The notes: generated from the letters alone by a model not told the origin. A stretch of DNA of 46,773 nucleotides from Candidatus Saccharimonadota bacterium (GCA_027371845.1 DAHXLD010000013.1:1-46773), one strand, 5' to 3'; positions 27,108 to 37,423 are shown, counted from the stretch's first letter. Made by a program: numbers and translations.

Positions 27108-30100
27108 TTGGTAACACAAACACTAAAACTGAAGTCTTCTGATTATGTTCATTTGCATAATCATACTCAATATAGTCTCTTAGACGGATTAACAAAAATC
27201 TCTGATCTCATTCCATATGTTAAAAAACAAGGCATGGAAGCTATTGCCATAACAGATCATGGGACTTTGTCTGGATTAATAGAATTCTATAAAGAAGCTC
27301 GAAATCAAGGGGTTAAGCCCATCCTTGGTATCGAGACCTATGTTGCTAGTCGAAATTTAGAAAACAAAGAAGTCGGACTAGACAAGAGTAATTATCATTT
27401 AATTCTCTTAGCTAAAAACAATCAAGGGTATCAGAATTTAATGAAGTTATCGACCATAGCTAATCTAGAAGGATTTTATTATAAACCAAGAATAGATAAA
27501 AAAACTCTTAAAAAATATAGTCAAGGATTAATTTGTTTAAGCGCTTGCATGGGAAGTGAACTGGGCCAAGCCTTATTAGATGACGATTTAAAAAAGGCCC
27601 TTTCAATTGCTCAATGGTATCAAAAAGTTTTTAAAGATGATTACTATTTAGAGCTTCAAGATCATGGACATCCCGATCATCCAACTTTTAATATCGAACA
27701 ACAAAAGGTAAATAATTCTTTATTAAAAATAGCTAAGAAACTAAATATAAAGACGGTTGTGACATGCGATGCGCATTATTTAAGACACCAAGATCAAAAT
27801 GCTCACGAAGCTTTGTTATGTATACAGACGAACTCATTTTTAAAAGATACCAATCGATTTAGTTTAAAAGAATTTGAATTGCATGTGACCGATCCCATGG
27901 AAATAATAAAACGCTGGGGATTAACCAATCCAGAGGTCATTACTAACACTAAAGAGATAGCTGATAAATGTCAGGTTGAAATTAAATTAGGTGAAACCTT
28001 AATACCTAAATTTGAGGTACCGGATAACTTTAAGGATGAAACTAGCTACTTAAAAGAACTAGTCTTTAAAGGTTTAAATATTAGATATTTGCCTAAAAAT
28101 AATCTTAAAACAATTGAAGACATCAAGAAAGCATTACCTAAAAATATTATGGAAAGAGCTAACTATGAGTTAAGTGTTATTCAATCCATGCACTTTAGTG
28201 GCTATTTTTTAATTGTCCAAGAATTTATAAATTGGGGTAAAAATCAAGGCATAGTCTTTGGTCCAGGAAGAGGATCGGCTGCTGGGTCAATAATCGCTTA
28301 TGCTCTAAGAATAACCGAAATTGATCCTCTTAAGTATAATTTAATGTTTGAAAGGTTCCTAAATCCTAATCGTATATCGATGCCCGATATAGATATCGAC
28401 ATTCAAGATAGTCGTCGGGATGAAGTTATTGAATATTGTGTTTCAAAATATGGATCAAATCGAGTCGCTAACATTGTAACTTTTGGTAAAATGGCGGCTC
28501 GCAATGCAGTTCGAGACGTGGCTAGAATCTTAGAGGTTCCCTACCAAGAAGCCGATAGATTAGCCAAAATGTTACCAATGCCCCTTCAAGGTAGACATAT
28601 TCCCCTTAAAATAAGCTTAAAAGAAGACCCCCGGCTTAAAAGTGAATATCAAAATAATGAAACAGCCCGCTCTATCTTTGATCTCGCTGTCCAGCTAGAA
28701 GGCACTATTAGAAGCCATGGCGTCCACGCCGCAGGAGTAGTCATCGCACCAAGCGATATTTCAGAGCACGTACCATTAGAATTAGCTCAAAAAGGGGTTA
28801 TTGCAACCCAGTATAATATGGGTCCAATAGATGAACTTGGGTTATTGAAAATTGACTTCTTAGGATTGTCGAATTTAACAACCATTAATAACACTATTCG
28901 TATTGTTAAAAAAGTTTATAAAAAAGATATTAAGATTTTTGAGATACCTAACGACGATCTTAAGACTTTTAAACTTCTTCAAAAAGCCGATACGACTGGT
29001 ATATTTCAGCTTGAATCTTCTGGAATGAAAAGATACCTTAAAGAACTTAAGCCGACTTTATTCGAAGATATTGTAGCTATGGGCGCTTTATATAGACCAG
29101 GTCCAATGTCGGAAATACCTAACTTTATTAAGGGTAAAAATAACCCTGATAGCATAACTTATCTACATGAGTCCTTAAAACCAATTCTTGAAGAAACTTA
29201 TGGAGTTATAGTTTATCAAGAGCAAATAATAAAATTACTCCAATTAGTTGCTGGGTATACTGCCGGGGAAGCTGATTTAGTTCGAAAAGCTATTGGTAAA
29301 AAAAACCGAACTATTATGGCCGCCGAAGAACCTAAATTTATTAAAGGCTGCCTTGATCAGGGGCTTTCAAAAAAGTCGGCTCAAAAACTTTGGGAATTAA
29401 TTCAACCCTTTGCTGATTATTCTTTTAATAAAGCCCACGCTACCTGTTATGGACAAATATCTTATTGGACTGCTTATTTAAAAGCTCATTACCCAAGCGC
29501 TTATATGGCTGCTCTTATGACCACCGATTACGACAATAGCGATAAACTGGCGGTTGAAATAAATGAATGTCAAAGAATGGGCATTAAAGTATTACCTCCC
29601 AGTATTAATAAATCCTTTGTTGAATTCGGTATTGATTCAAGCACTAACGAGATCCGTTATGGATTAAAAGCTATAAAGAATGTTGGTGAAGGAGCGGCCG
29701 AAGAAATAGTTGAAACTCGAAAAGATAAACCTTATAAATCAATTGAAGATTATTTAAACAGAGTTAATCTTAAGGTATCAAATAAAAAAGTTTTAGAAAG
29801 TCTTATTAAGGTTGGAGCTTTTGATGAATTTGAAGACAGACAATTACTTTTAGATAACATTGAAGTTTTAAGTGAATATGCTACAAAAAAACGGCAAACA
29901 AATAATAGTAATCAGGTGAATATTTTTGCCAGTTTAGGCGATCATGAGTCAAAACACTTGGATTCTCATATTAAATTAATAAAGAAGGGCAATAAAACCG
30001 ATCAACGTCAATATATAACATGGGAAAGAGAATTGCTTGGTCTCTATATTAGCCAGCATCCTCTAGCCGAATTTGCCGATTATATTGCCAAAAACTCTGA

Positions 30101-30677
30101 CAATAACAAGGATTTTAAAAACCTAAAAGAAAACGAGCTAATTAATGTTATAGGAATTATTTCAAAAATTCATAACATAATGACAAAATCTAACCAAAAA
30201 ATGGCTTTTGTGCGAGTTGAAACTTTAGATAAAGAGTTTGAAATTGTAGTTTTCCCTAAGTTGTATGAACAAATGATACCTTCACTAGATAAAGATAAGA
30301 TTTATATATTTAAACTTAAAATGTCTGCTAAAAATAATAATAATAATCCTTTTAGCATGATCGCTGAATCATTCGAGGAAATAGATGCTAATAGTGTAAC
30401 TAAATCTACTTATAACGGTCCGGGAGCCAAAGATAGGGATCAAAAATTTAACGAAAAAGTTTATATCAAACTAAAAGATTTATCAGATACCAAGACATTA
30501 AGTAAAATTAAGACTAAAATTGATCAAAATTCTGGTCTATATCCAGTTATTATCATAACCGGCGAAAACACTAAACTTCAGGCTATTAAATTGCCTGGCG
30601 GGATAAACATAGAAAATACTAGCTTTATGGAGGACTTAACTGATCTAGTTGGTCAGGATAACCTTAAAATAAGTTAA
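27108..30677 (+). CDS. dnaE: DNA polymerase III subunit alpha
   Basis: PHP domain 'YVHLHNHTQYSLLDGL', 'FGPGRGSAAGSIIAYALRITEIDPL', 'MPDIDIDIQDSRRDEVIEY'. TTG 27108 preferred over GTG 27096 because the GTG is embedded in the SD GTGGAGGA. Confidence 0.93.
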   Translation: MVTQTLKLKSSDYVHLHNHTQYSLLDGLTKISDLIPYVKKQGMEAIAITDHGTLSGLIEFYKEARNQGVKPILGIETYVASRNLENKEVGLDKSNYHLILLAKNNQGYQNLMKLSTIANLEGFYYKPRIDKKTLKKYSQGLICLSACMGSELGQALLDDDLKKALSIAQWYQKVFKDDYYLELQDHGHPDHPTFNIEQQKVNNSLLKIAKKLNIKTVVTCDAHYLRHQDQNAHEALLCIQTNSFLKDTNRFSLKEFELHVTDPMEIIKRWGLTNPEVITNTKEIADKCQVEIKLGETLIPKFEVPDNFKDETSYLKELVFKGLNIRYLPKNNLKTIEDIKKALPKNIMERANYELSVIQSMHFSGYFLIVQEFINWGKNQGIVFGPGRGSAAGSIIAYALRITEIDPLKYNLMFERFLNPNRISMPDIDIDIQDSRRDEVIEYCVSKYGSNRVANIVTFGKMAARNAVRDVARILEVPYQEADRLAKMLPMPLQGRHIPLKISLKEDPRLKSEYQNNETARSIFDLAVQLEGTIRSHGVHAAGVVIAPSDISEHVPLELAQKGVIATQYNMGPIDELGLLKIDFLGLSNLTTINNTIRIVKKVYKKDIKIFEIPNDDLKTFKLLQKADTTGIFQLESSGMKRYLKELKPTLFEDIVAMGALYRPGPMSEIPNFIKGKNNPDSITYLHESLKPILEETYGVIVYQEQIIKLLQLVAGYTAGEADLVRKAIGKKNRTIMAAEEPKFIKGCLDQGLSKKSAQKLWELIQPFADYSFNKAHATCYGQISYWTAYLKAHYPSAYMAALMTTDYDNSDKLAVEINECQRMGIKVLPPSINKSFVEFGIDSSTNEIRYGLKAIKNVGEGAAEEIVETRKDKPYKSIEDYLNRVNLKVSNKKVLESLIKVGAFDEFEDRQLLLDNIEVLSEYATKKRQTNNSNQVNIFASLGDHESKHLDSHIKLIKKGNKTDQRQYITWERELLGLYISQHPLAEFADYIAKNSDNNKDFKNLKENELINVIGIISKIHNIMTKSNQKMAFVRVETLDKEFEIVVFPKLYEQMIPSLDKDKIYIFKLKMSAKNNNNNPFSMIAESFEEIDANSVTKSTYNGPGAKDRDQKFNEKVYIKLKDLSDTKTLSKIKTKIDQNSGLYPVIIITGENTKLQAIKLPGGINIENTSFMEDLTDLVGQDNLKIS

Positions 30678-31519
30678 ACTACCTTTCCGACCGTTAGTAA
30701 CACCATACTTAAAAATATAATAATTAATATTAAAACTATATCAATTAGATAGTGCTTTAATAAATATTTTTCGCTATTTTTAAAGTATTTAATTATTTTT
30801 TTAAAATTTCTAACAACTAGAATAATTATTAATATAAAGATTATAAAAGAAGTTAAAAACAGATATGTTTTAGAATTGGTTATTCCTAAGGCTTCGGCAG
30901 AGCTTAAATCAAGAGAACTTGAGCCGTAACTAACAAAAGGTGTGAGAATAATATTATGAGCTTGTTTTGGGGCAAAAATAGCGATTATAACTTTTTGGTA
31001 CTTATGATTAAAATTAATAGTCTTAGAAGCTATGCCAATTTGACTATAGTCAGGATTTAAAATATTTTGTTTATCGGAAGAGTTAATTAACCACCCATTG
31101 ATAATATAATTGTTATTTCTAAAGCCATAAGCTAGATTTAAGCCATATTCAGCATAAGAAGCTTGAGTACTTTTTAAGTTAGCGGCTACTTGCTTAAGAG
31201 CCTTACTAGATGAAGTATTATTTAATTGATTTAGCTCAACTTCAGCTAAACTACTTAAATTTGAATCAAGGTTTATTGATTTATATCGATGATTACTTCG
31301 GACGTTATTAATGGCTGTAATTAAATTATTGTTACTAAGATTAGAATGATTAATTACCATTAACTTAACCCCACTAATAACTAGTAGACCAGCAATAATT
31401 AAGAGAGGTAAAAATGGCCAATAAATCTTTTGGTAGTTTTTACCCTTCTTATGATGTTCTCCAAAACGTCTTTTTGTTTGCAAAGTTTGCTTTGGGTCTC
31501 TTTTTTTAACCAAAGTCAT
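30674..31519 (-). CDS. Membrane protein with CAP/SCP-like extracellular domain
   Basis: N-terminal TM, 'LITAINNVRSNHRYKSINLDSNLSSLAEVELNQL' ... 'WLINSSDKQNILNPDYSQIGIAS' CAP motifs, two C-terminal TM helices. Confidence 0.78.
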   Translation of the reverse strand: MTLVKKRDPKQTLQTKRRFGEHHKKGKNYQKIYWPFLPLLIIAGLLVISGVKLMVINHSNLSNNNLITAINNVRSNHRYKSINLDSNLSSLAEVELNQLNNTSSSKALKQVAANLKSTQASYAEYGLNLAYGFRNNNYIINGWLINSSDKQNILNPDYSQIGIASKTINFNHKYQKVIIAIFAPKQAHNIILTPFVSYGSSSLDLSSAEALGITNSKTYLFLTSFIIFILIIILVVRNFKKIIKYFKNSEKYLLKHYLIDIVLILIIIFLSMVLLTVGKVV

Positions 31520-31562
31520 TTTTTATAAGTCTTAACAATTATCATTTTAAAGCATAAAGCTT

Positions 31563-32072
31563 TTAAAATAAAGTAAAATAAAATAATGCCATGGCAGCTG
31601 CTTGAACGACATTAAAAGATTCTTTTTTGCCGAACATTTTAATTTCAATAATATGATGGCAGGAGTTAAGCACTTTTTGTTCGACTCCATTTATTTCGTT
31701 GCCCACTATAAGAGCAATCTTAGAAGAAGATGTCTTAATTTGATCTAAAAATATAGAATCCTTAGCTTGCTCAAGAGCTAGTATTAAGTAATTATCTTTT
31801 TTTAGCTCGTTTACTAGTTTTAATGCCTCTTTATAATAATCATAAGATATTAAATCCACGCTTCCCAAGGCTGTTTTATCTATTTGTTTAGTAGCTTTTA
31901 AGATTTGATGAGGTAATCTAGAATCGTTTAAAACCTTGGGGTATGGAGTAATGCCACACAAGTAAATTTTTCTTAGACCAAGCCCCTCAGCGGTTCTAAA
32001 TAATGACCCAACATTATGGGCACTTCTAATATTATCTAAAATAAGTACTATATTTCTATTATTTTTAACCAT
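31563..32072 (-). CDS. TrmH/SpoU family RNA methyltransferase
   Basis: 'LILDNIRSAHNVGSLFRTAEGLGLRKIYLCG', 'ALIVGNEINGVEQKVL', 'FNVVQAAAMALF' SPOUT motifs. Confidence 0.93.
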   Translation of the reverse strand: MVKNNRNIVLILDNIRSAHNVGSLFRTAEGLGLRKIYLCGITPYPKVLNDSRLPHQILKATKQIDKTALGSVDLISYDYYKEALKLVNELKKDNYLILALEQAKDSIFLDQIKTSSSKIALIVGNEINGVEQKVLNSCHHIIEIKMFGKKESFNVVQAAAMALFYFTLF

Positions 32073-32094
32073 AAGCCTTTATAATATCTTAAAT
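32073..32094. promoter_or_regulatory. Compact divergent promoter with symmetric -10 (trmH/pilB)
   Basis: Plus-strand TATAAT 32080-32085 and minus-strand TATTAT 32086-32081 overlap by 5 bp; start codons at 32095 (+) and 32072 (-). Confidence 0.6.
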
Positions 32095-33702
32095 ATGAGT
32101 CAAGATGCCCGTTATGATGAAGAGCTATCTACTCAGCGTCGAGCTGGATTGCTGAACTTCAGTTATTATGACACTTCTGGTTCTAATCCCAAAAACTTAT
32201 ATAAAGATATTTTAACCGTTGATGAAATTAAAAATTACCGAGTTGTTCCTATTACGGTAGACAACAACCACATAATGTTTGGAATCTTAACAACAACCTC
32301 GCCTAATGCCATAGATTATCTTAAAAGTAGGTTTCAAGATCAAGTAATAGCTTTTGCAGTTATTTCAGATACTGGTTTTAAGGAATACGTTGATAGTTAT
32401 GATCCACCAACTAAAATCGAATATCAAGAAATAGAATTAAATAACGCTAATAGTGACGATTTAGTAACTTCAATTTCTTCGATACTAGATCAGGTTAATG
32501 CCAATGACATGTTGGCTTATTTGGTTGAACAAGCCCATAAGTTAAATGCATCCGATATTCATATCGAGACTAAAAAAGATGACGTTTTAATTAGATTTAG
32601 AATTGACGGCGTCTTACACGCTATCGCTCGATTAACTTATGATAAATACCGAACTTTAATATCGGCCGTAGCTAGTGCCGGCAACATTTCAACTTCTTCG
32701 AAAGAACCTCAACAAGGTCATATCTATCAAAAGGTTAAAATGGCCACAGGGACTCAAGTTGATGTTAATTTAAGACTTGAAACCGTTCAAACTATCAATT
32801 CTATGGATGTTGTTATGAGGCTCTTTAATATGGATCAAGACATGTATAACCTTGATCGACTAGGGTTGAACGAATTTGAACGTAAGATTTTAGAGGATAT
32901 TATTTCTAAACCTTCAGGACTAGTAATGATCGTTGGACCGACTGGCTCAGGGAAAACAACAACACTCTATTCTATGATTAATGCCCTATCTAGTGAACAA
33001 CGTAAAATTATAACTATTGAAGATCCGGTCGAGTATCAGTTAGATGATATTACTCAAATTTCTATTACTCCTGAAGATAATATTGCCAATAAGGGATTCT
33101 CGGATAAACTTAAAGCCATTTTAAGGCTTGACCCAGATATTGTTATGGTCGGTGAAATTCGAGACTCTGAAACTGCTAAAACGGCCCTTCAAGCAGCCTT
33201 AACTGGACATTTAGTCTTAACTACCTTTCATGCCGGATCAGCTGCCAGCGCCCTAAGTCGACTTTATGAAATAATTGGTCAAAATCCTTTGTTCGTATCT
33301 TCTATTAGATTGATTATGGCTCAAAGATTAGTAAGAAAGTTAGATCAAGATTCTAAGGAGGAGTATACCCCTTCCGAAAAAGAGCTGGCTCGAATTACTG
33401 AAGTCGTCGAATCTCTCCCGGACAATATAGAAAAGCCTAATTTAGATAACTTAAAGTTATATAAAGCCGTTCAGACCGATAATAACCCGTTTGGCTATAA
33501 GGGCCAAATTGCTTTAAGGGAACAATTTTTAATGACAGACAATCTTTCTAAAATATTAAACGATCCAGATCGAACGCCCAGTACCAAAGACATTGAAGAA
33601 GCGGCTTTTAGAGATAAAACTATAACTATGATCCAAGATGGAGTCCTAAAAGTGATTAAAGGCGAGACATCTACCGAAGAATTGTTTAGATTATTTGGCT
33701 AA
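32095..33702 (+). CDS. Type IV pilus assembly ATPase PilB/GspE
   Basis: 'ASDIHIETKKDDVLIRFRIDGVLH', Walker A 'GPTGSGKTTTLYSMI', Asp/His boxes 'RLDPDIVMVGEIRDSETAKTALQAALTGHLVLTTFHA'. Confidence 0.95.
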   Translation: MSQDARYDEELSTQRRAGLLNFSYYDTSGSNPKNLYKDILTVDEIKNYRVVPITVDNNHIMFGILTTTSPNAIDYLKSRFQDQVIAFAVISDTGFKEYVDSYDPPTKIEYQEIELNNANSDDLVTSISSILDQVNANDMLAYLVEQAHKLNASDIHIETKKDDVLIRFRIDGVLHAIARLTYDKYRTLISAVASAGNISTSSKEPQQGHIYQKVKMATGTQVDVNLRLETVQTINSMDVVMRLFNMDQDMYNLDRLGLNEFERKILEDIISKPSGLVMIVGPTGSGKTTTLYSMINALSSEQRKIITIEDPVEYQLDDITQISITPEDNIANKGFSDKLKAILRLDPDIVMVGEIRDSETAKTALQAALTGHLVLTTFHAGSAASALSRLYEIIGQNPLFVSSIRLIMAQRLVRKLDQDSKEEYTPSEKELARITEVVESLPDNIEKPNLDNLKLYKAVQTDNNPFGYKGQIALREQFLMTDNLSKILNDPDRTPSTKDIEEAAFRDKTITMIQDGVLKVIKGETSTEELFRLFG

Positions 33703-33737
33703 TAAATAATTCTTGCTAATATTGTTGTTGTTTTATT

Positions 33738-33761
33738 AAGGATAGCCTAATCCTTGGTTTT
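33738..33761 (+). terminator. Weak intrinsic terminator after pilB
   Basis: AAGGAT(33738-33743) AGCCTA ATCCTT(33750-33755) GG TTTT; extendable by two G-U pairs. Confidence 0.4.
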
Positions 33762-33803
33762 AGTCTTGATTTAAAGTGATTTATAGGTTAAAATCTATCG
33801 GAT

Positions 33804-34244
33804 ATGGAAAGCTTAATTGAGCAAATCTCAAAGAAATACTTAAAAGCCTCGGTCGTTAAGGTAAAAAGTGGCGATACCGTTAAAGTGCATCAAAAAATTA
33901 AAGAAGGAAACAAAGAACGTATCCAGGTTTTTCAGGGATTAGTTATTAAAACCACTCAACCTAAAAGCCATATGTCCAGAATTACCGTTAGAAGAATTGC
34001 TAGTGGTGTAGGGGTTGAAAAAAGCTTTTTATTGCACAGTCCCTTAATTGTAAAAGTTGAAGTTACTAAAAGAAGTAAAGTTCGAAGAAATTACTTAACC
34101 TATATGCGTCAAAGAACTGGTAAGTCAGCCAGATTAAGTAGCGTTGATTTTGATCGTAACGAGGTTAATAGAGTAAACGATATTGAACCACCTAAAGACA
34201 CTAAGCCAGTAGAAACAACTCCCGAAGAAACCCCTAAAGAGTAA
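33804..34244 (+). CDS. rplS: 50S ribosomal protein L19
   Basis: 'GDTVKVHQKIKEGNKERIQVFQGLVIK', 'FLLHSPLI', 'RSKVRRNYLTYMR'; acidic Pro/Glu/Thr C-terminal tail. Confidence 0.96.
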   Translation: MESLIEQISKKYLKASVVKVKSGDTVKVHQKIKEGNKERIQVFQGLVIKTTQPKSHMSRITVRRIASGVGVEKSFLLHSPLIVKVEVTKRSKVRRNYLTYMRQRTGKSARLSSVDFDRNEVNRVNDIEPPKDTKPVETTPEETPKE

Positions 34245-34796
34245 ATGCTAATAGGTATTGATGAAGTAGGTCGAGGCGCTCTAGCTGGACCGTTAGTAGT
34301 TTCTTGTGTTTCTTTAAATAAAAAAATTGATGGTTTAAGAGATTCTAAAAAATTATCTAGTCTAAAACGTCAAGAATTATATTCAAAAATATTTTTAAAT
34401 ATAAACTATTGTTCAATAGGATGGGTTTGGCCTCATGAGATTGATAACCTTGGATTAACAAAAGCCACTAGAATCGCAATTTTAAGAGCTTTACAAAATA
34501 GCAAAATAAACCACGACTTTAAGATTATTCTAGATGGCAATATCAATTACCTAAAAGGCTTAAATTATCAGGTTGAAACAATTATTAAAGCTGATGATTT
34601 AATAGATGAGGTTAGTGCTGCTAGCATTATCGCAAAAGTTACAAGAGATAAATATATGTTTGAATTAGATAAATATTATCCTTTATATAATTTTAAGAAT
34701 AATGTCGGATATGGAACCAAAGAACATATAAAAGCTATTAGACAATTAGGACCAACTTCAATTCATCGCTCCTTATTTTTAAAAAAGATCATTTAA
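34245..34796 (+). CDS. rnhB: Ribonuclease HII
   Basis: 'MLIGIDEVGRGALAGPLVVSCV', 'DEVSAASIIAKVTRDKYM', 'GYGTKEH'; abuts rplS. Confidence 0.95.
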   Translation: MLIGIDEVGRGALAGPLVVSCVSLNKKIDGLRDSKKLSSLKRQELYSKIFLNINYCSIGWVWPHEIDNLGLTKATRIAILRALQNSKINHDFKIILDGNINYLKGLNYQVETIIKADDLIDEVSAASIIAKVTRDKYMFELDKYYPLYNFKNNVGYGTKEHIKAIRQLGPTSIHRSLFLKKII

Positions 34797-37332
34797 AATA
34801 CTTTTTAATCTTATCTAGATCGTTTTCTTTCCAATTGCTTTGCCAATCTAATATTTCAAGGGCTTGTTTAAATGAACGTTCCAGCGAGGGAGTCATAACA
34901 GATTTAAAAAAATAAACAAATTCTTTCTTAAAAGCTTTATTTGAATAAAACCGAGCAACGTATATTGGAGTTCTATAAAAACTTAAATCTTCTCCAGTCA
35001 TTAGTTTCAAATTACTCCAGTTATCTTTTAGCCATAGCCAAATTTTATCTTTAGCTTGATCGTTTAAAAATAAATGAGATATCCAATAATGGATATCTTG
35101 ACTTCTAATTTTATCCGATTTTAAATAATTAATAGTTTTATCAATAAGTTTTTGATCTTTAAAATCGGTAATTGATCCTAATAGATAATTCTTAACTTCT
35201 GGGTTATTGCTTTCTTCGTGTAATTTTATTAGCTTATCGTAATCCTCGGGGTTATTGTTTTTAGAAATTTGAGCATAAATTACCGGTCTAATCTCTGGAG
35301 AAACATTAACTAGCGAAGGATCTTTTTTAAACATTTCGCTAGCATAATCCTTAAAATCTTGATTAAAGCTTCTAACGGCCATAGCTAGTATTAAAGGTCT
35401 TAAAAGAGTATCAAAAATCGTATCTTTAGATTTTGATTTAAAACCTAATCTTTTCAACTGTTTGGATATTAAGGATTCAATAAAAGGACTCATTTTTTCA
35501 AAAAGATCTTGATCGTTAAAAACAACTTTAATTGTATTTAAAGAACCCGCTATCAACTGCCAGTCTTCTAGATCCGTTAAATCAGATAAATCTTTTATTA
35601 AATCAAGATAAGTAACTATTGAAATCTCGTTAGTTTTAGAAATTTCAAATATGTCACTCAAGAACCCGACTCGATCTAAGAGGTCTAATTTAATTAAACC
35701 ATAGTCTTTGACGTCTTTAATAATCTGGTTATCATAATTGACTCGATAAAAGCTTCGATGCCCCTTGTTTATCAAAACGGGATTATTCGAATCTTCAATT
35801 TTTAAATTGGCTTCTTTAGATCTAAGTAGTAAATTTAAATCATAAAAACTCGAGTTAATTGGTACTGGCCAATTGTTATCTGTCGTTTCTTTAATTCTAT
35901 CTAGCAAAAATCTTTTTTGAGAAAAATGTATATTGTCACCATGTTTAATTACTTTAACTTCCGGAAAACCACTTAAAGATGTCCAACTTCCCATAAAATC
36001 TAGAATGTTTTTATCTGAAACTTCGCTTAAACTTTGCCATAGATCGGTCGTTAAAGTATTAGAATATTCATTACGTTTTAAATATTTTCTGATACCTGCC
36101 ATAAAAGTTTTGGAACCTAGAAAATCTTCCAACATCATAATAATAGCGGCTCCTTTTTCATAGCTAATGTTGTCAAAAATAGTTTTAATTTCGTCCGGAT
36201 GATTAATTTCTACCTGTATTGGGTGAGTGTTATTAAGCTGATCTAAACTCATAGCCACAAATTGTTCTTCAATAATGAAACTTTTCCAAACCTTCCAATC
36301 AGGAAAAAGATTATCAACGGCTACATAGCTCATAAAACTAGCAAAACTTTCATTAAGCCACAAATCTGTCCACCACTTCATTGTGACTAGATTACCAAAC
36401 CATTGATGAGTTAACTCATGAGCAATAACGTTCGCAACGTATTGTTTCATATATAGGGAACTTTCATTCTTATTTATTAATAGAGCCTGTTCCCTAAATG
36501 TAATACAACCCCAGTTTTCCATTGCGCCGCTGGCAAAGTCTGGTATAGCAATAAAATCACACTTACTTAGTGGATACTTAATATCAAAATAACTTTCATA
36601 AAATTCTAAAGTTTTTCTGGCGACCTCTAAGGCAAACAAAGTATCTTCTTTTTTACCCATTATTGAATAGACTCGAATTTTCTTTTGATCTTTAGTTATG
36701 GTTTCGTTAAAATCAAGATTGCCAAATACAAAAGATAATAAGTAGGTACTCATCTTAGGTGTTATTTCAAATAAGACGGTATCTTTATTAACGCCTTTAA
36801 TCTGGCTTTCGATAGGCGTATTTGAAATATACGAATTAAATTTATGGTTAGTTTCAAGTTTTAATTTAAAAGTTGCTTTAGCTTCAGGTTCGTCGACACA
36901 AGGTAAAGCCTCTCTAGCATAGTGGGATTCAAATTGAGTTAGAATAATTAATTCTTTTTTGTCCTTATAGTAGCTAGGGTATATTCCATTTAAAGAATCA
37001 TTTATTTTACCTTCATAATCAATAACTATTAAATAATCACCAGCGTAAATCAGTTTGTCAAAATGTAGCCTTAGTTCTTGATATCGGTTATGGGTATTAA
37101 TCCTTTCAACTTTAATTTCTTTTTTTTGTTTATTTTGCAAGATAAATACTTGAGCTTTTAATACTTTAAGATCTTTTAAATGCAAAGTAATTCGTTTTGA
37201 CGGTCTTTTAGTGACTTTGGCTTGAAGCTCCACTCTACCTTTAAAAGTCATCTTAGGTATATCAAATTTTATCGATACATCATAATGAGACGGCTTTAAA
37301 TCTTTATAAAGTCTTTTTACTTTTAACGACAT
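34789..37332 (-). CDS. M1 family metallo-aminopeptidase
   Basis: GAMEN motif 'SGAMENWGCITF', HEXXH 'VIAHELTHQWFGNLVTMKWWTDLWLNESFASF'. Confidence 0.95.
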   Translation of the reverse strand: MSLKVKRLYKDLKPSHYDVSIKFDIPKMTFKGRVELQAKVTKRPSKRITLHLKDLKVLKAQVFILQNKQKKEIKVERINTHNRYQELRLHFDKLIYAGDYLIVIDYEGKINDSLNGIYPSYYKDKKELIILTQFESHYAREALPCVDEPEAKATFKLKLETNHKFNSYISNTPIESQIKGVNKDTVLFEITPKMSTYLLSFVFGNLDFNETITKDQKKIRVYSIMGKKEDTLFALEVARKTLEFYESYFDIKYPLSKCDFIAIPDFASGAMENWGCITFREQALLINKNESSLYMKQYVANVIAHELTHQWFGNLVTMKWWTDLWLNESFASFMSYVAVDNLFPDWKVWKSFIIEEQFVAMSLDQLNNTHPIQVEINHPDEIKTIFDNISYEKGAAIIMMLEDFLGSKTFMAGIRKYLKRNEYSNTLTTDLWQSLSEVSDKNILDFMGSWTSLSGFPEVKVIKHGDNIHFSQKRFLLDRIKETTDNNWPVPINSSFYDLNLLLRSKEANLKIEDSNNPVLINKGHRSFYRVNYDNQIIKDVKDYGLIKLDLLDRVGFLSDIFEISKTNEISIVTYLDLIKDLSDLTDLEDWQLIAGSLNTIKVVFNDQDLFEKMSPFIESLISKQLKRLGFKSKSKDTIFDTLLRPLILAMAVRSFNQDFKDYASEMFKKDPSLVNVSPEIRPVIYAQISKNNNPEDYDKLIKLHEESNNPEVKNYLLGSITDFKDQKLIDKTINYLKSDKIRSQDIHYWISHLFLNDQAKDKIWLWLKDNWSNLKLMTGEDLSFYRTPIYVARFYSNKAFKKEFVYFFKSVMTPSLERSFKQALEILDWQSNWKENDLDKIKKYFK

Positions 37333-37396
37333 CTAACTACTTATATTAAATAATTCCTTTACTATTATCAATAAATAAACTACAATAATAATGTCT

Positions 37397-37423
37397 AACC
37401 GGCCAAATGAGGTCGGTTTTTTT
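37397..37423 (+). terminator. Intrinsic terminator/attenuator-like hairpin in nusA 5' leader
   Basis: AACCGGCC(37397-37404) AAATGA GGTCGGTT(37411-37418) followed by TTTTT; 8-bp stem with one G-U pair and a 7-T run, 17 nt before nusA ATG. Confidence 0.65.

Noticed and set aside
30335-30352. (AAT)n microsatellite-like run in dnaE
   Set aside because: Encodes a short Asn stretch in a linker; expected in AT-rich coding sequence and too short to propose phase variation.
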